From: Candidatus Poseidoniaceae archaeon
GTDB taxonomy: Archaea; Thermoplasmatota; Poseidoniia; Poseidoniales; Poseidoniaceae
Length of the DNA stretch: 46,425 bases
Direction of reading: 5' to 3'
Assembly: GCA_949373075.1 (NCBI GenBank)
Contig: CASIBX010000039.1
Span: 1-46,425 of the forward strand
The notes below the pieces were generated by a model. It worked only from the letters and a program-made list of their open reading frames with translations, was not told the origin of the DNA and did no database searches. Shown piece after piece: positions 34,231 through 44,227 of this stretch. The stretch's first letter is position 1; every line of letters starts with the position of its first letter. The position numbers and the translations under genes are program-made.

Positions 34231-37200
34231 ATGGGACAAAAAATGAAGTCGGTCAGCCTTGCAGCAATAATGCTGCTATCAACATTATCTGCATTACTAA
34301 TCGCAGCGCCAGCTGCAGCAACTCAAGTTGTAATCACAGAAGCAATACAAGTCGTCGATGGCGGCGGGTCTTCTGACCGCATGTCTTCAGTCGCTTCAGA
34401 TTCCGAAGGAAACGTGCATGTAGTCTGGAGTAGGTCGAATCAACATCTTTACTATTCGATGATTTCACCACGTGGCGATACCCTAATCGATGCCACACAA
34501 GTTACAGGTTCCGGACTTCACAAAATTTACCATCCCGACATGGTAATTGACGAAAACGACATCGTTCACGTGACCTGGGCTGACCATTCTGGTCAACACA
34601 AAATCATGTATACGGCCCTACATCCATTCAACACAGCAATGGACGGGACAGTTTCCGATGATGGTTCACTTACTGCGATTGATGATTACATTGTCGCCCA
34701 GCACATCAACAACCGCGACTGGCCGGCAATCGATGTTGACAGTCAAGGCAACATCCACATCGTATGGCAAGACAACTACGATACTCTGGATATGTTCTTC
34801 CAGCAACCCCAGATTTACTACAAGATGTTACAACCAGATTACAGCGTTCAAAACGTAATCGTATTGTTCGATGACACTCTACTAACTCCTATCATTGGTC
34901 ACAAAGGCCACCCCGATATTGTAGTCGACGCTGACGACTATGTGCAAATCGCATGGGACGATACCCGTGGAGGAAAGGTAGAGTTGGTATTCGTAGTCGA
35001 CACATCTGGTTCAATGTACTCAGAGTGGGCAGACGTATGTACTGTAATTTACGGCGGTAACTTCCAATCTGGAGGAAACTTCCAAGGAATCAAGCCTATG
35101 CTTGAAGAAGGAAACATGACTGTTTACGAGACCATTTACGGGCTTGGAGGTACACTACCTGGGGCTGCTAGCCAAGGTAACTGCGCCGCTTACAACAAGA
35201 ACTCGGGACCTCGAAATACAGCTCTAGGACTACAAGTCAACGATGACTCAGGAGGTCTTCGAACCCTACCAGGTACAGTTTACAATGGTGCAACATACTC
35301 TGGATATTCTGGTGAAGACTGGGGGCCTGGTTCTAATTGGGCATGCCTATCTTGGAAAGACTCAGTTGGTAACGTTCCAGGAAACCCTCCAACTTCTTCG
35401 GACCACAAATGGAATCCAAACGCAACAAAAATCGTATTACCAATCTCTGACGAAGGGCCAAAGGACGGAGATCCTTCTCAGCAAGCAGACGATACAACTT
35501 CAATCAACGAAGCGCACGATAACTGCTTGAATGCAGGCGTAATTCCAGTAGGGCTATACGGCCAGTCCTATGGAGGCGCAGGTAACATCGAATCTCACAT
35601 GAGAGATTTAGCACAGTGTCCTAACGGCGTAGTATCTACCGCTACCCGTAACTGCCCTGGGAATTCAGTCCGCTCTACTGATGCTGGTGGCCAAACCTAC
35701 GAGTTCCCATCGGGAACTGGTGGAGCTAGCCAGATGCAACTTCTAGTCGAAGCAATGGTTTACATCTCAACCAACAACTCTCGTGAAATCTTCATGACAG
35801 TCTTAGATCCATATGGTAAGATGACGAATGACCCACAATGGGTGCCTGGCAATTCAGGCCACAGCACTTCTGGAAATGGCTATGTTGAAGATACAGGCCG
35901 TGGAAGCGAAGGTCACCTAGTCGTCGTTAACGACACCCGTGTCACAATAGACGACGCGTTCTCTTTCCACCCATCTATCGGAGTCGACATGCAAGGAAAC
36001 ACACACATTGCATGGATGGACGGCCGAGACTATGGATTTGAGAAGAACGTTCCATACGAAATCTACTACACCAAACTGCGCCTACAGGGTGCGGGCGAAT
36101 GGGACGGAGTTCCTGACGGACTTTCCACATACGCAATCAAGAGAATCGATGATACTCCAATCTCTGAAGTCGAAGGCACTCAACAAATGCCTCAAGGAAG
36201 CAGCCAGAACTCTGCATACCCTGCCCTTCTAACAGATCCGCAAAACAATGTGCACATTGCGTGGCTAGATTTCGCAAATGCTAGTGCGGGCGAAGAGATT
36301 CGTTACACAAGACTCAATTCTACAGAGAATACAGGACCCGGCGAAACAGCTTTGGATACGTGGAATTCCACAGCAGTAACGTCCTGGTCTTCATTCAAAT
36401 TAGGACCTAGCCAATTATCTAAACCATCACTTGGCCAACCTCCTGCGTTCTCTAATGACCTTGGAAGCGGAGCCCATATCGCATGGTCTGATACCAACAA
36501 GTGTTCTGAAGAAAGTAATGGAGGGCCTTGGACCATCTGTTATTCTCACGTATTAACTGGACAAGTCGACGTCGAATTCGATGAAGGCGAGACCTACTAC
36601 CACGTAATTGAGCCTGGAGAGCAGACAATTTACAACCTTACAATCAATAATACAACACCTGGACCTAAAGATCTAGTTGCAGATACTTACAATCTAAATT
36701 TATCGGGGATGCCTGAAAATTGGACTGCTAACTTGTACTTCTCTAACAACCATACAGCCATCTTCCCAGAGACGCCTATCTTCCTAGAGGGTGGCGAAAT
36801 GGCCCGAATGTATCTGAGAGTTCGTGCGCCTTCAATTTATCAAGCGAACGAAGACCAGTTAGCCGAAATTGTTGTTTCAGCGATATCACTGAAAGATCCG
36901 GCAATTCGTTCGGAAAGGCTAACCTTGACTCTAATGGATGTAGTTCACGGAATCGATTTGGATACTAGCCACCGTATGGCGGATGTTGAACAAGGCCAAA
37001 CTGCGATATTTTCGATTACTATAACCAATACAGGAAATGTATACGATTCCTATGCTTTCTATGACCCTAACAGTCTCGAAGGTCAACAAGAGTGGCTTCT
37101 GCCATTCGGATGGCAGGTAGCATTCCCAATGCAAGTGTCACTAGACCCTGGACAGTCGGTTACTAAGAATCTCGAGATTTCAGTACCAACTAGCCAAGAC

Positions 37201-39240
37201 CCGGGAACATTCGTGATATATGTCAAGGGTTGGTCAGAAGGCGAACCATTGAAGTCGTTGGAGAAGGGGACTTATGATGTTCTTGAACTATGGATAAACG
37301 TATCAATCCGTTCGATAGGCAATATCGTTTTCGAGATTTATGACACTAGTGAAATGATACTTCCATCTCCAAGTTCTGGCGCACCATCTTGTGCTGAGTA
37401 CGATATCAACGTAATCAAGAATTACGAAGCAGGATATCTAGTGTTCACCACCCCAGGCGCTCCTGAAGCTAAGCCTGATGAAATCGATATCAATACTTGG
37501 AGACAAGACCATTGGACAGTAGAACTTGATTTCTCTAATGCACCAGGGCCTCGGGATCCATCGGACCCGTATAGTCCAAGACTTTGGCCAATAGAGACGA
37601 CTTACACGGTGGGGGTATCAGTTTGTGCCCCTGTTAATGCCAATGCTGGATTAGGGCCTGCAGTTACTGTGAAAGCCCATCTTGAAGGATATCCGCGTGT
37701 TGCAGACTCAGTAATTTTGTCTACCAACATAATCCACGTATTCTCCTTGGACGCTACTGCGGAGACTACTGATTTCTCAGCCAACCCTGGTGAGACATGG
37801 ATTATTCCAACAACTGTAACCAATACTGGTAACGGCCCGGATAGATATGACCTACGCCTCGGTAGGGTCTTTGACTCTGAAGGAATCGATGTATTGTGGG
37901 ACATAGACGTGCCTCGTAGTATTCTGACCGAATTATCTCGTGACACTTCACAGACCGTTGATTTGACAATAAATGTACCATATCAGGTGCCAGCTGGAGA
38001 TTACACTGTAGTAATCCAAGCATTCAGTGAAGAAGACTACCCTGATGAATTAGGACACAGGACGCGCCTACGCGACGAGGTAATGTTCCAAATTACTGTG
38101 AATGAATTCTATGATATGCAAATATCAATGGATCCAAGCGTTGACAACGACGTTAAGACAAGCGCCCCTGGCAGAATAGTTGAATTCGTAGTTAACATAA
38201 CCAATGCAGGTAACGTTCTAGATACGCCATCTCTACACAACCACACCTCATCCAAGGATGGTTCAACTGGCAATGTGATCTGGAATACGCTACCTGGCAT
38301 GGGTGCCCTTTCAGATTGGAGAGTCGATTGGAAGATGGTCAATTACGTGGGTAGTGATTTGATAGTTGAAACAGAGTGTATTGAGACAACATCAATGGCT
38401 AATGAATATCCAGATGACGTCTGCGTATACATGACTGACATCGATGAGTGGAAGTTACCAGAAATGGCTCCTTACAGCACACACACAATGATTGCTACGG
38501 TTCACATCGCTACAGGTGCAAAACTGGATACACGATATATCGGATTGAAGGTCACTAGCATGGCTGGCGATATGGAGAATGATGGAGATCACGACGACAG
38601 CCCAGAATGGTCTGGTGATTTATTGGATAGCAACGAATTCATTCTTACATTACGCCTTAGAGCTCCGAACTTGGTAATCTCCGAGGTCTCTGTTTCAGAA
38701 ACTAGTAACGAAGTCGATAAGACGATTCCAGTAAGAGTAGTTCTACAGAATACGGGAAATGTTCATGCAACTAACATTGAAGTCGTTCTATGTGAATTTA
38801 GTGATGCAGACGATGAAGTTCTCAAGGACATCCGCAAGAACGGTTGCCCTGAAGATTCAATTGTAATGCGCCAGACTATCGGGGCATTACTCGCTCCTGA
38901 TGCTAGTGAAGATGCTGAGAAAATCGAGTTGTACCTGCTTTACCCTGTTTCTGCTGGTTCACACGACATCGTAGTCGTGGTTGACCCGTCAAATACAATC
39001 GTAGAAGTCAGTGAATCAGACAACATCCGTGTTCTTGGAGATGAATTGAGCAGCGACTCGCCGTTCCTCGATGTAGCGGGCGAAATCATTAGCGATTGGG
39101 CATTACCATTTGGCGTACTGATTCTAACCTTCTCGCTGTTCGGAGTTCTCTACTTAGTAGGACGAGGACGCCGTGCTGATGTCAAGAACCGCTTAGCAGA
39201 GCAAAGCAGTTTGATTTCAGTACTCGAAGACGAAAGTTGA
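34231..39240 (+). CDS. 1669-residue secreted, C-terminally anchored surface protein with VWA domain
   Basis: A signal peptide (about 1-31, ending APAAA) is followed by repeated Asp-box-like units of the form D-x-x-x-N-x-H-x-x-W (SEGNVHVVWS, SQGNIHIVWQDN, MQGNTHIAWMDGRD, PQNNVHIAWLD), which suggest a beta propeller. A von Willebrand A domain interrupts it at about 253-525; its MIDAS motif is VFVVDTSGSMYSE. After residue 780 come several sandwich domains with ITNTGN/VTNTGN/ITNAGN/LQNTGN strands (CARDB/NPCBM-type adhesion repeats). One helix (WALPFGVLILTFSLFGVLYLV) and a basic tail end the protein. Ca or Mg binding and adhesion to particles, prey protein or other cells are likely. No sortase-like motif. 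Confidence 0.85.
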   Translation: MGQKMKSVSLAAIMLLSTLSALLIAAPAAATQVVITEAIQVVDGGGSSDRMSSVASDSEGNVHVVWSRSNQHLYYSMISPRGDTLIDATQVTGSGLHKIYHPDMVIDENDIVHVTWADHSGQHKIMYTALHPFNTAMDGTVSDDGSLTAIDDYIVAQHINNRDWPAIDVDSQGNIHIVWQDNYDTLDMFFQQPQIYYKMLQPDYSVQNVIVLFDDTLLTPIIGHKGHPDIVVDADDYVQIAWDDTRGGKVELVFVVDTSGSMYSEWADVCTVIYGGNFQSGGNFQGIKPMLEEGNMTVYETIYGLGGTLPGAASQGNCAAYNKNSGPRNTALGLQVNDDSGGLRTLPGTVYNGATYSGYSGEDWGPGSNWACLSWKDSVGNVPGNPPTSSDHKWNPNATKIVLPISDEGPKDGDPSQQADDTTSINEAHDNCLNAGVIPVGLYGQSYGGAGNIESHMRDLAQCPNGVVSTATRNCPGNSVRSTDAGGQTYEFPSGTGGASQMQLLVEAMVYISTNNSREIFMTVLDPYGKMTNDPQWVPGNSGHSTSGNGYVEDTGRGSEGHLVVVNDTRVTIDDAFSFHPSIGVDMQGNTHIAWMDGRDYGFEKNVPYEIYYTKLRLQGAGEWDGVPDGLSTYAIKRIDDTPISEVEGTQQMPQGSSQNSAYPALLTDPQNNVHIAWLDFANASAGEEIRYTRLNSTENTGPGETALDTWNSTAVTSWSSFKLGPSQLSKPSLGQPPAFSNDLGSGAHIAWSDTNKCSEESNGGPWTICYSHVLTGQVDVEFDEGETYYHVIEPGEQTIYNLTINNTTPGPKDLVADTYNLNLSGMPENWTANLYFSNNHTAIFPETPIFLEGGEMARMYLRVRAPSIYQANEDQLAEIVVSAISLKDPAIRSERLTLTLMDVVHGIDLDTSHRMADVEQGQTAIFSITITNTGNVYDSYAFYDPNSLEGQQEWLLPFGWQVAFPMQVSLDPGQSVTKNLEISVPTSQDPGTFVIYVKGWSEGEPLKSLEKGTYDVLELWINVSIRSIGNIVFEIYDTSEMILPSPSSGAPSCAEYDINVIKNYEAGYLVFTTPGAPEAKPDEIDINTWRQDHWTVELDFSNAPGPRDPSDPYSPRLWPIETTYTVGVSVCAPVNANAGLGPAVTVKAHLEGYPRVADSVILSTNIIHVFSLDATAETTDFSANPGETWIIPTTVTNTGNGPDRYDLRLGRVFDSEGIDVLWDIDVPRSILTELSRDTSQTVDLTINVPYQVPAGDYTVVIQAFSEEDYPDELGHRTRLRDEVMFQITVNEFYDMQISMDPSVDNDVKTSAPGRIVEFVVNITNAGNVLDTPSLHNHTSSKDGSTGNVIWNTLPGMGALSDWRVDWKMVNYVGSDLIVETECIETTSMANEYPDDVCVYMTDIDEWKLPEMAPYSTHTMIATVHIATGAKLDTRYIGLKVTSMAGDMENDGDHDDSPEWSGDLLDSNEFILTLRLRAPNLVISEVSVSETSNEVDKTIPVRVVLQNTGNVHATNIEVVLCEFSDADDEVLKDIRKNGCPEDSIVMRQTIGALLAPDASEDAEKIELYLLYPVSAGSHDIVVVVDPSNTIVEVSESDNIRVLGDELSSDSPFLDVAGEIISDWALPFGVLILTFSLFGVLYLVGRGRRADVKNRLAEQSSLISVLEDES

Positions 39241-39270
39241 ATCGGCTTGCAAGCAAGTGAAGGCATTGGC

Positions 39271-40032
39271 CTACCTGTTTTCCAGGGGGTCGATGCCTAA
39301 TGCTGCCCACCATGGCAACTCGATAGTTTGTGATGCTGAGATAAATTGACCCGACCTATCTGCTAATTGGCGGACCATTCGGGTTCTGACCTCGTCCATC
39401 AAACGTTCACTTGCTTCAGCCCCAAGTTGTAACTCTCTAGCAAACTCTTTGAAATTAAATTGTGAACTAGGTGATTCAAGGATATTGTGAACCATCAGCC
39501 TTTGCTCGTAAGAATCGAAGTCTGAGTCTACGGTTGTTGAAACCCTCTGTTTGATCTGCTGATGTAGGGCAATGAGGGCATCTCGCTCAGCGTCCAGGCG
39601 CTCAATAGTCTCAGAAATCATCGATAAGTGATGCGCTCCTTCGCCGACTCCGATTTTTTTCCTTCCACTAACCATTTCAGCTACTTGGACAATATCTCCA
39701 TTTAGTTTAGTTGAGAGTTTTAGAGGACCGCCCGCAGGTAGAACACGCTGGTTACATTGGAAGAGGTCAGGACCAAGGTCAATGCGAATTGAAATGGCTT
39801 GCTGTACTGAATAAATATTCTTAGGCGGACCACCCTTATTGCTCGCAGCCCTCATCTTAACAACAAATCCAGCGCCCTCAAGTAGTTTGAGATGTTTCAT
39901 TACAGCCTGTTGTGAAATACCTATTTGTTCAGACAATTGTAGCGGGTAATGTGGCTCTCGAACCAACCGTTCAAGAATGGCTCTACGAGCCTTATTTTGT
40001 AGAATAGCGAGGGCCTCATCGAGGTTAGCCAT
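39271..40032 (-). CDS. Winged-helix transcriptional regulator, ArsR-type with C-terminal extension
   Basis: The N-terminal 75 residues are an ArsR-like wHTH: ARRAILERLVREPHYPLQLSEQIGISQQAVMKHLKLLEGAGFV, with the recognition helix around QQAVMKHL. The rest (about 100-253) has a strand region (YSVQQAISIRIDLGPDLF), a coiled-coil helix (about 140-170) and a terminal helical part. This arrangement is seen in archaeal regulators of surface structures and motility, but no direct link is shown. Immediately upstream are two copies of GGTTACCTA and a palindrome AACCATTGGTT, so it may control its own expression. It is convergent with the surface protein gene and 30 nt from its stop. Confidence 0.8.
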   Translation of the reverse strand: MANLDEALAILQNKARRAILERLVREPHYPLQLSEQIGISQQAVMKHLKLLEGAGFVVKMRAASNKGGPPKNIYSVQQAISIRIDLGPDLFQCNQRVLPAGGPLKLSTKLNGDIVQVAEMVSGRKKIGVGEGAHHLSMISETIERLDAERDALIALHQQIKQRVSTTVDSDFDSYEQRLMVHNILESPSSQFNFKEFARELQLGAEASERLMDEVRTRMVRQLADRSGQFISASQTIELPWWAALGIDPLENR

Positions 40033-40040
40033 AACTTCAC

Positions 40041-40070
40041 AACCATTGGTTACCTACCGTCGGTTACCTA
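40041..40070. promoter_or_regulatory. Candidate operator: AACCATTGGTT palindrome and two GGTTACCTA direct repeats
   Basis: The 11-bp palindrome AACCATTGGTT (40041-40051) overlaps the first GGTTACCTA (40048-40056); the second copy is 40062-40070, 14 bp on. They lie 9-38 nt upstream of the regulator start at 40032, the expected place for an autoregulatory operator. Confidence 0.5.
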
Positions 40071-40089
40071 TGAACTCGTCGGAATAGTG

Positions 40090-40941
40090 CTAAGCGTCAT
40101 CCCAGTTCTTCCACGAATCATCAGTTGGCGGGTTTTCAGGAGTGAAGGTGCTTGCTTTATTGATTGAACCACCCTCTTTAGAAGGAGCCGGTTTTTGCAC
40201 TCTAGTGTCCACGTTAGCGAATGGGCTTGGTACATTGCTAACCTGTTCTTTCGCTTCAGGAACTTCTCCTCTTACCAATTTGTATAATTGGTCTGTAGTG
40301 AGTATTTCATTTTCAGGCTGAGCCTTATTTTCCAGAGGTTGCATAGCACCTACAATTTGATTTTGTGAAATATGAACTTTATTTGCATGGCCCCTGTTGA
40401 TTGAAATTAATAACCAACCCAATGGAACAAAAATGAATCCAACGCAACACAAACCTGCAGTGATTAACAACCCAGGGTCTGTTATCATGTTTCCAATTAC
40501 GGCGTCTCCATTAGTGAACAGTACTGGGTTTTCACACCCCTCGTCAGATTCACAAGAGATCTTAACTAGGACTTTTGATTTTTCTTTAATGTCCAATTCA
40601 GTAACGGTGGCAAAATCAACATCTGCAGTTTGTGCTTGGAAATCAGTTTTACAACCTTCATCTACCTCTCCAGCTTCCTCGCCGTTTTCGATTAATTGGT
40701 ATGTAATTGTGTAATCCTTAGCACTATCTTCAATATTTACAACCCAGCACCCCGAAGATAATTCAATTGGCCCGTTCGTATCTCCGATTTCAACAGAGTG
40801 TTCTGAAGTCTCACGAGGGTCATAGTAATCTCCCAAACTACTCATAATCATTGTTAGGGAGATCAAGCCAATTAATGCCAGAGCAATCCCGGTGATTAGT
40901 ATCCGCTTAGGCCAAGCGGATGTGGCGGGTGCGGGTTGCAT
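40090..40941 (-). CDS. Two-helix membrane protein with extracellular domain, unknown function
   Basis: The 283-residue product has helix 1 at about 15-36 (LITGIALALIGLISLTMIM), a Cys-containing domain outside (about 40-160, four Cys: SGCWVVNI, EGCKTD, SCESDEGCEN), helix 2 at about 168-190 (LLITAGLCCVGFIFVPLGWLLI), and a Pro-rich, polar cytosolic tail of about 90 residues. The tail contains Trp-rich DDSWKNWDD at the end. No family is recognised. ATG 40941 with GGGTGA 6 nt upstream is chosen over 40971. It sits 39 nt downstream of top6A in the same direction. Such proteins with short disordered tails are frequent in this lineage; this is from memory. Confidence 0.6.
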   Translation of the reverse strand: MQPAPATSAWPKRILITGIALALIGLISLTMIMSSLGDYYDPRETSEHSVEIGDTNGPIELSSGCWVVNIEDSAKDYTITYQLIENGEEAGEVDEGCKTDFQAQTADVDFATVTELDIKEKSKVLVKISCESDEGCENPVLFTNGDAVIGNMITDPGLLITAGLCCVGFIFVPLGWLLISINRGHANKVHISQNQIVGAMQPLENKAQPENEILTTDQLYKLVRGEVPEAKEQVSNVPSPFANVDTRVQKPAPSKEGGSINKASTFTPENPPTDDSWKNWDDA

Positions 40942-40980
40942 ATTTTCACCCAGAAGGGCATGCTCCTTCAATCAAGCGGC

Positions 40981-42078
40981 TTAAGCCAGACCCATCTCTT
41001 CTAATTTCTCAGGCAGATATGTGTCCGTTACGAAATCAAGACCGTATTTTGCAAGAGATTGCTGTTCAGCTTTCTGGCCAATTTCAAGCATCATATTGAT
41101 TTGGTCCTGCCACCAACCGTCGGCAAACCTCGGGTCGGTTAATTCTGCATTCAATGCTTCAATGTCTTTCTTCGAAAGTTCGTCAGAAGGTAAGTCGTAT
41201 GCAAGTATGTCGTCGGAGGTAATGCCCAGGTAAGACGCCGAAGGTGTAGCTAGATATTCCGAAATATGGGCGGTCTTAATCGCTCCGTAAGCGATAGACG
41301 CGAAGATACGGAAAGACCAGGGGTCTCCGTCGAGGAATACTACTACCGGTACGTCCCACTCCTCGTTCATCCGCTTCATAATTCGCCGAGTAGACCTTGC
41401 AGGTTGCCCCTTCAGGTGAATGAGTCCACAATTATATTCTTCATCAAAGCCGTTTTCTACCAGCCTGTCAAACATACCACCGGTCTCAATCGCCATCAAG
41501 AATTTAACATCATGCTCTTTCAATTGAATTTTCTCAATTTCGACATTGTAAGGCAATCCATATCCTGAATCTCCAACATCATCTCTTGCATTAATTGTCA
41601 TCCATTGGCCCTTTCTATTCAGTTCCATGAGAGTGACATTTCCAATCATCCTAGCACCATCTTCTTCCGGTCGTAATTTGAAATCCTCTCTTAGACAAGA
41701 AGTGACAACTTCGAGGTCTTCAGCCAGATTGTTAGATTCGTTTTGGCTTCCGAACTTTCCTAATCCCCATGCCTCGGAAATATAGTACATTTCTCTCAAG
41801 GTTGATGATTTACCTGCCTCTATCATTTCTTCAATAAATTCAACAACATGCAATGCGCGAAGAAGGTTCTTCGCAGAGCCGAGGCTTGTCGCATCACGAG
41901 TTGAGCGTTTCTTTCCATACTTGTACACTCCAAGTTTTTTATCGAATCCAATATTGTTTTTTGTTCGAACAGGCAACGTCATTGTTGGAGGCTCACCCTT
42001 TACAATTCGGTCATACATCTCTTCAACGACCAAGTGCAGCCTCTGTTTTGTCAATTCAGGATCATTTACTCGTGCCAT
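40981..42078 (-). CDS. top6A: DNA topoisomerase VI subunit A (Spo11-like)
   Basis: Subunit A cuts both DNA strands in the type IIB topoisomerase. The 365-residue product has the catalytic Tyr in [11 protein letters not shown] (winged-helix domain), and the Toprim residues Glu in [10 protein letters not shown] and Asp-x-Asp in [11 protein letters not shown]. All are intact. The start at ATG 42078 overlaps the top6B stop by one base (TGATG), with GGAGGTGA 7 nt upstream; an ATG at 42081 is too close to that site. Coupled translation with subunit B is expected. Role: relaxation of positive supercoils and decatenation. Confidence 0.95.
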   Translation of the reverse strand: MARVNDPELTKQRLHLVVEEMYDRIVKGEPPTMTLPVRTKNNIGFDKKLGVYKYGKKRSTRDATSLGSAKNLLRALHVVEFIEEMIEAGKSSTLREMYYISEAWGLGKFGSQNESNNLAEDLEVVTSCLREDFKLRPEEDGARMIGNVTLMELNRKGQWMTINARDDVGDSGYGLPYNVEIEKIQLKEHDVKFLMAIETGGMFDRLVENGFDEEYNCGLIHLKGQPARSTRRIMKRMNEEWDVPVVVFLDGDPWSFRIFASIAYGAIKTAHISEYLATPSASYLGITSDDILAYDLPSDELSKKDIEALNAELTDPRFADGWWQDQINMMLEIGQKAEQQSLAKYGLDFVTDTYLPEKLEEMGLA

Positions 42079-44144
42079 CATACATCACCTCCAAATAGTG
42101 TAGTTTGACCAGTGTCGCCTTCGACCACACCTGTATCAAAAGTAGGCTGTGCTTCTTCTTTATCCGCAGGCATTTCCTTATCTGCCTCGACTAGAATCTG
42201 TTCTTGCCTTCGGATTTCTTCCAGCATTTTCTCATCAAGTTTTGATGCACCTATGACATCTTGACTACCTCTAAAGAAAACATCGGTTTCAGTCCAGTCC
42301 CCTTTCTCTAAATTAGAAAGTGAATATTGAATGTGCGCCTTTTCTCCCGGTTCAAGAGTCTCAACCTTCCAACCCCAAATTCCCATGGCTTCCTTTCTTC
42401 CGCCGCGTTCATTTCCAACCATCTCACCATCTGACCTTTCAGGCCAATTTACAAGAATTGAGTAACTTCTAGCCCTAGAGGTATAATTGAATAGAGTAAT
42501 AGAAACATCAGTTTGTTTTGTCTCCTTATTCCAAGTAGTTGTTTCGTTACAGATTACAGCACTCATAATCTTTGTAATCGAGCCTGCCAAATCCGGAACC
42601 GGTCTTTCAAGAATAGCTGCGGATTTTTCTGCGATTGCCGGCAATATGTCGTTAATCAGTTCGAACTTTTCGCGGGTTTTAGCCATCTTCTTCTTTTTCT
42701 CAAGATGCTTTCTCAACCCACGCCCCATCTCTAGCATTGCTTTACGGGTTTCTTCGAAAACGACCTCGTTATCTGACAATGCTTCTTTGGCTTCAGAAGT
42801 AAATTGTACGTTTGTACTGGCAAGGTGCACCAGAATTGCAGCAGGTCCCTTAGGGACGCCTCTCCCGCCAGCCTGGTCCAGCCCATACTGCCTCCAATCA
42901 ACACTCTCAATCGATTTGGTCAACAAACATCCACCTTGTTGATACATCAAAGGAACACGATTTGCGAATCTTAAGACTTCAACAGGCTTGTCTGCAGCCA
43001 TTCCATCGCCAAATATCAGGCCAACTTCTACTTGGAAAGGGTTGCCGTGGCTAACAGTAGGCGCTCTAGTCATGGTAGAGATGAACTTTGAATCGATGGT
43101 TTTGGAAAGCCCTTTCTTGATCAACATCTCTTCAATAGGAGAGAGACAGTTTGTTGGAGGACTAAGCAATTTTACAACTTTACCCCCAACATCGCGCTCT
43201 CCCTGAAACGCTTCTAACATGGCCCTAATATCATCTGGCTTCATCGACTTTGGCTTAGTAGAAACATCCAATTCCGCAGCTTCACACAATTCTTTTGCAG
43301 CACGCATAGAAACTCCGGAGAAATTTTGTCGCAAGAATACTGACAATCTAGAATCGCTAGTTTCTCTACACATTCGCTGTAATTGGCCGAGCTCTATTCC
43401 GTGAGGATGTGGCTTAATCGCATCGACCTTTCTTGGTAATTTCTCAGTGACTCTCGGCCAATGATAAATCTCTCCATCAGGGTCGACAAATGTGATTTCA
43501 GCATGAGGATTAACGATGCTAGTCATTCGGAGATATTGGAATACTGATTGGCGGCCACGCTGATACTTACCTTTCATTTTGGTTGTTACGCGTACTCCAT
43601 GTTCCTTCATTGTTAAATCGTCATTTTCCCAAATAATTCGAGTCTGTTCGCTTTTTACGGCTTTGTTCTTTCTAGTATCAAGGCCGATTTTTACACTTAC
43701 CGCAGTTGGCTCACTTGCAATTTTCGATAATACATGAGTCGGTTTGCCAGTGGTTAACTGTGAATACATTACAACTCCCGTAATACCAATTCCTTGCTGT
43801 CCACGACTCTGTCTAATCGCATGGAACCTTGAACCGAATAATAACTGGCCAAACACTTTCTCAATACTCTTCTGTGGTATACCAGGTCCGTTATCTTCAG
43901 TTGTCAATTCCAAAATGTCCTTTTTTAGATCGGCTTTTGTAATCTGAACCTTGATGTCAGGGAGGATTCTTGCTTCTTCGCAAGCATCGAGGGAATTGTC
44001 TACGGATTCTTTGACCGCCGTTATTATTGAACGGGGCAGTGAGTCGAAACCAAGGAAGTGTTTGTTCTTTTCAAAAAACTCAGAAATTGCTATTTGTTTC
44101 TGATTGCTTGCCATCTTTTCTGCAATGCCTGCCACGTGTCTCAC
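42078..44144 (-). CDS. top6B: DNA topoisomerase VI subunit B
   Basis: Subunit B is the GHKL ATPase partner. About 688 residues show: ISEFFEKNKHFLGF, the Bergerat N box VKESVDNSLDACEEA, the G1 box EDNGPGIP, GSRFHAIRQSRGQQGIGI (G2 and lid), a helix-two-turn-helix and transducer domain, and the C-terminal beta sandwich (about 560-680). The C-terminal acidic tail (EMPADKEEAQPTFDTG) is longer than common. Start is uncertain: GTG 44144 has AAGGAGG 11 nt upstream; ATG 44114 (MASNQKQIAIS) lacks a strong site; an ATG at 44231 gives a longer product. It precedes top6A in the typical B-A order. Confidence 0.93.
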   Translation of the reverse strand: MRHVAGIAEKMASNQKQIAISEFFEKNKHFLGFDSLPRSIITAVKESVDNSLDACEEARILPDIKVQITKADLKKDILELTTEDNGPGIPQKSIEKVFGQLLFGSRFHAIRQSRGQQGIGITGVVMYSQLTTGKPTHVLSKIASEPTAVSVKIGLDTRKNKAVKSEQTRIIWENDDLTMKEHGVRVTTKMKGKYQRGRQSVFQYLRMTSIVNPHAEITFVDPDGEIYHWPRVTEKLPRKVDAIKPHPHGIELGQLQRMCRETSDSRLSVFLRQNFSGVSMRAAKELCEAAELDVSTKPKSMKPDDIRAMLEAFQGERDVGGKVVKLLSPPTNCLSPIEEMLIKKGLSKTIDSKFISTMTRAPTVSHGNPFQVEVGLIFGDGMAADKPVEVLRFANRVPLMYQQGGCLLTKSIESVDWRQYGLDQAGGRGVPKGPAAILVHLASTNVQFTSEAKEALSDNEVVFEETRKAMLEMGRGLRKHLEKKKKMAKTREKFELINDILPAIAEKSAAILERPVPDLAGSITKIMSAVICNETTTWNKETKQTDVSITLFNYTSRARSYSILVNWPERSDGEMVGNERGGRKEAMGIWGWKVETLEPGEKAHIQYSLSNLEKGDWTETDVFFRGSQDVIGASKLDEKMLEEIRRQEQILVEADKEMPADKEEAQPTFDTGVVEGDTGQTTLFGGDV

Positions 44145-44227
44145 TCCACCAAGGTCCTCCTTCGTCCTAATGACGTCGGGCCTCAAGCGACCTAAGCCCA
44201 TCGCCCAAGGTTCTTGAATGATAGCGT

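Noticed and set aside
40397-40714. Plus-strand 105-residue frame
   Set aside because: Antisense shadow of the two-helix membrane protein.
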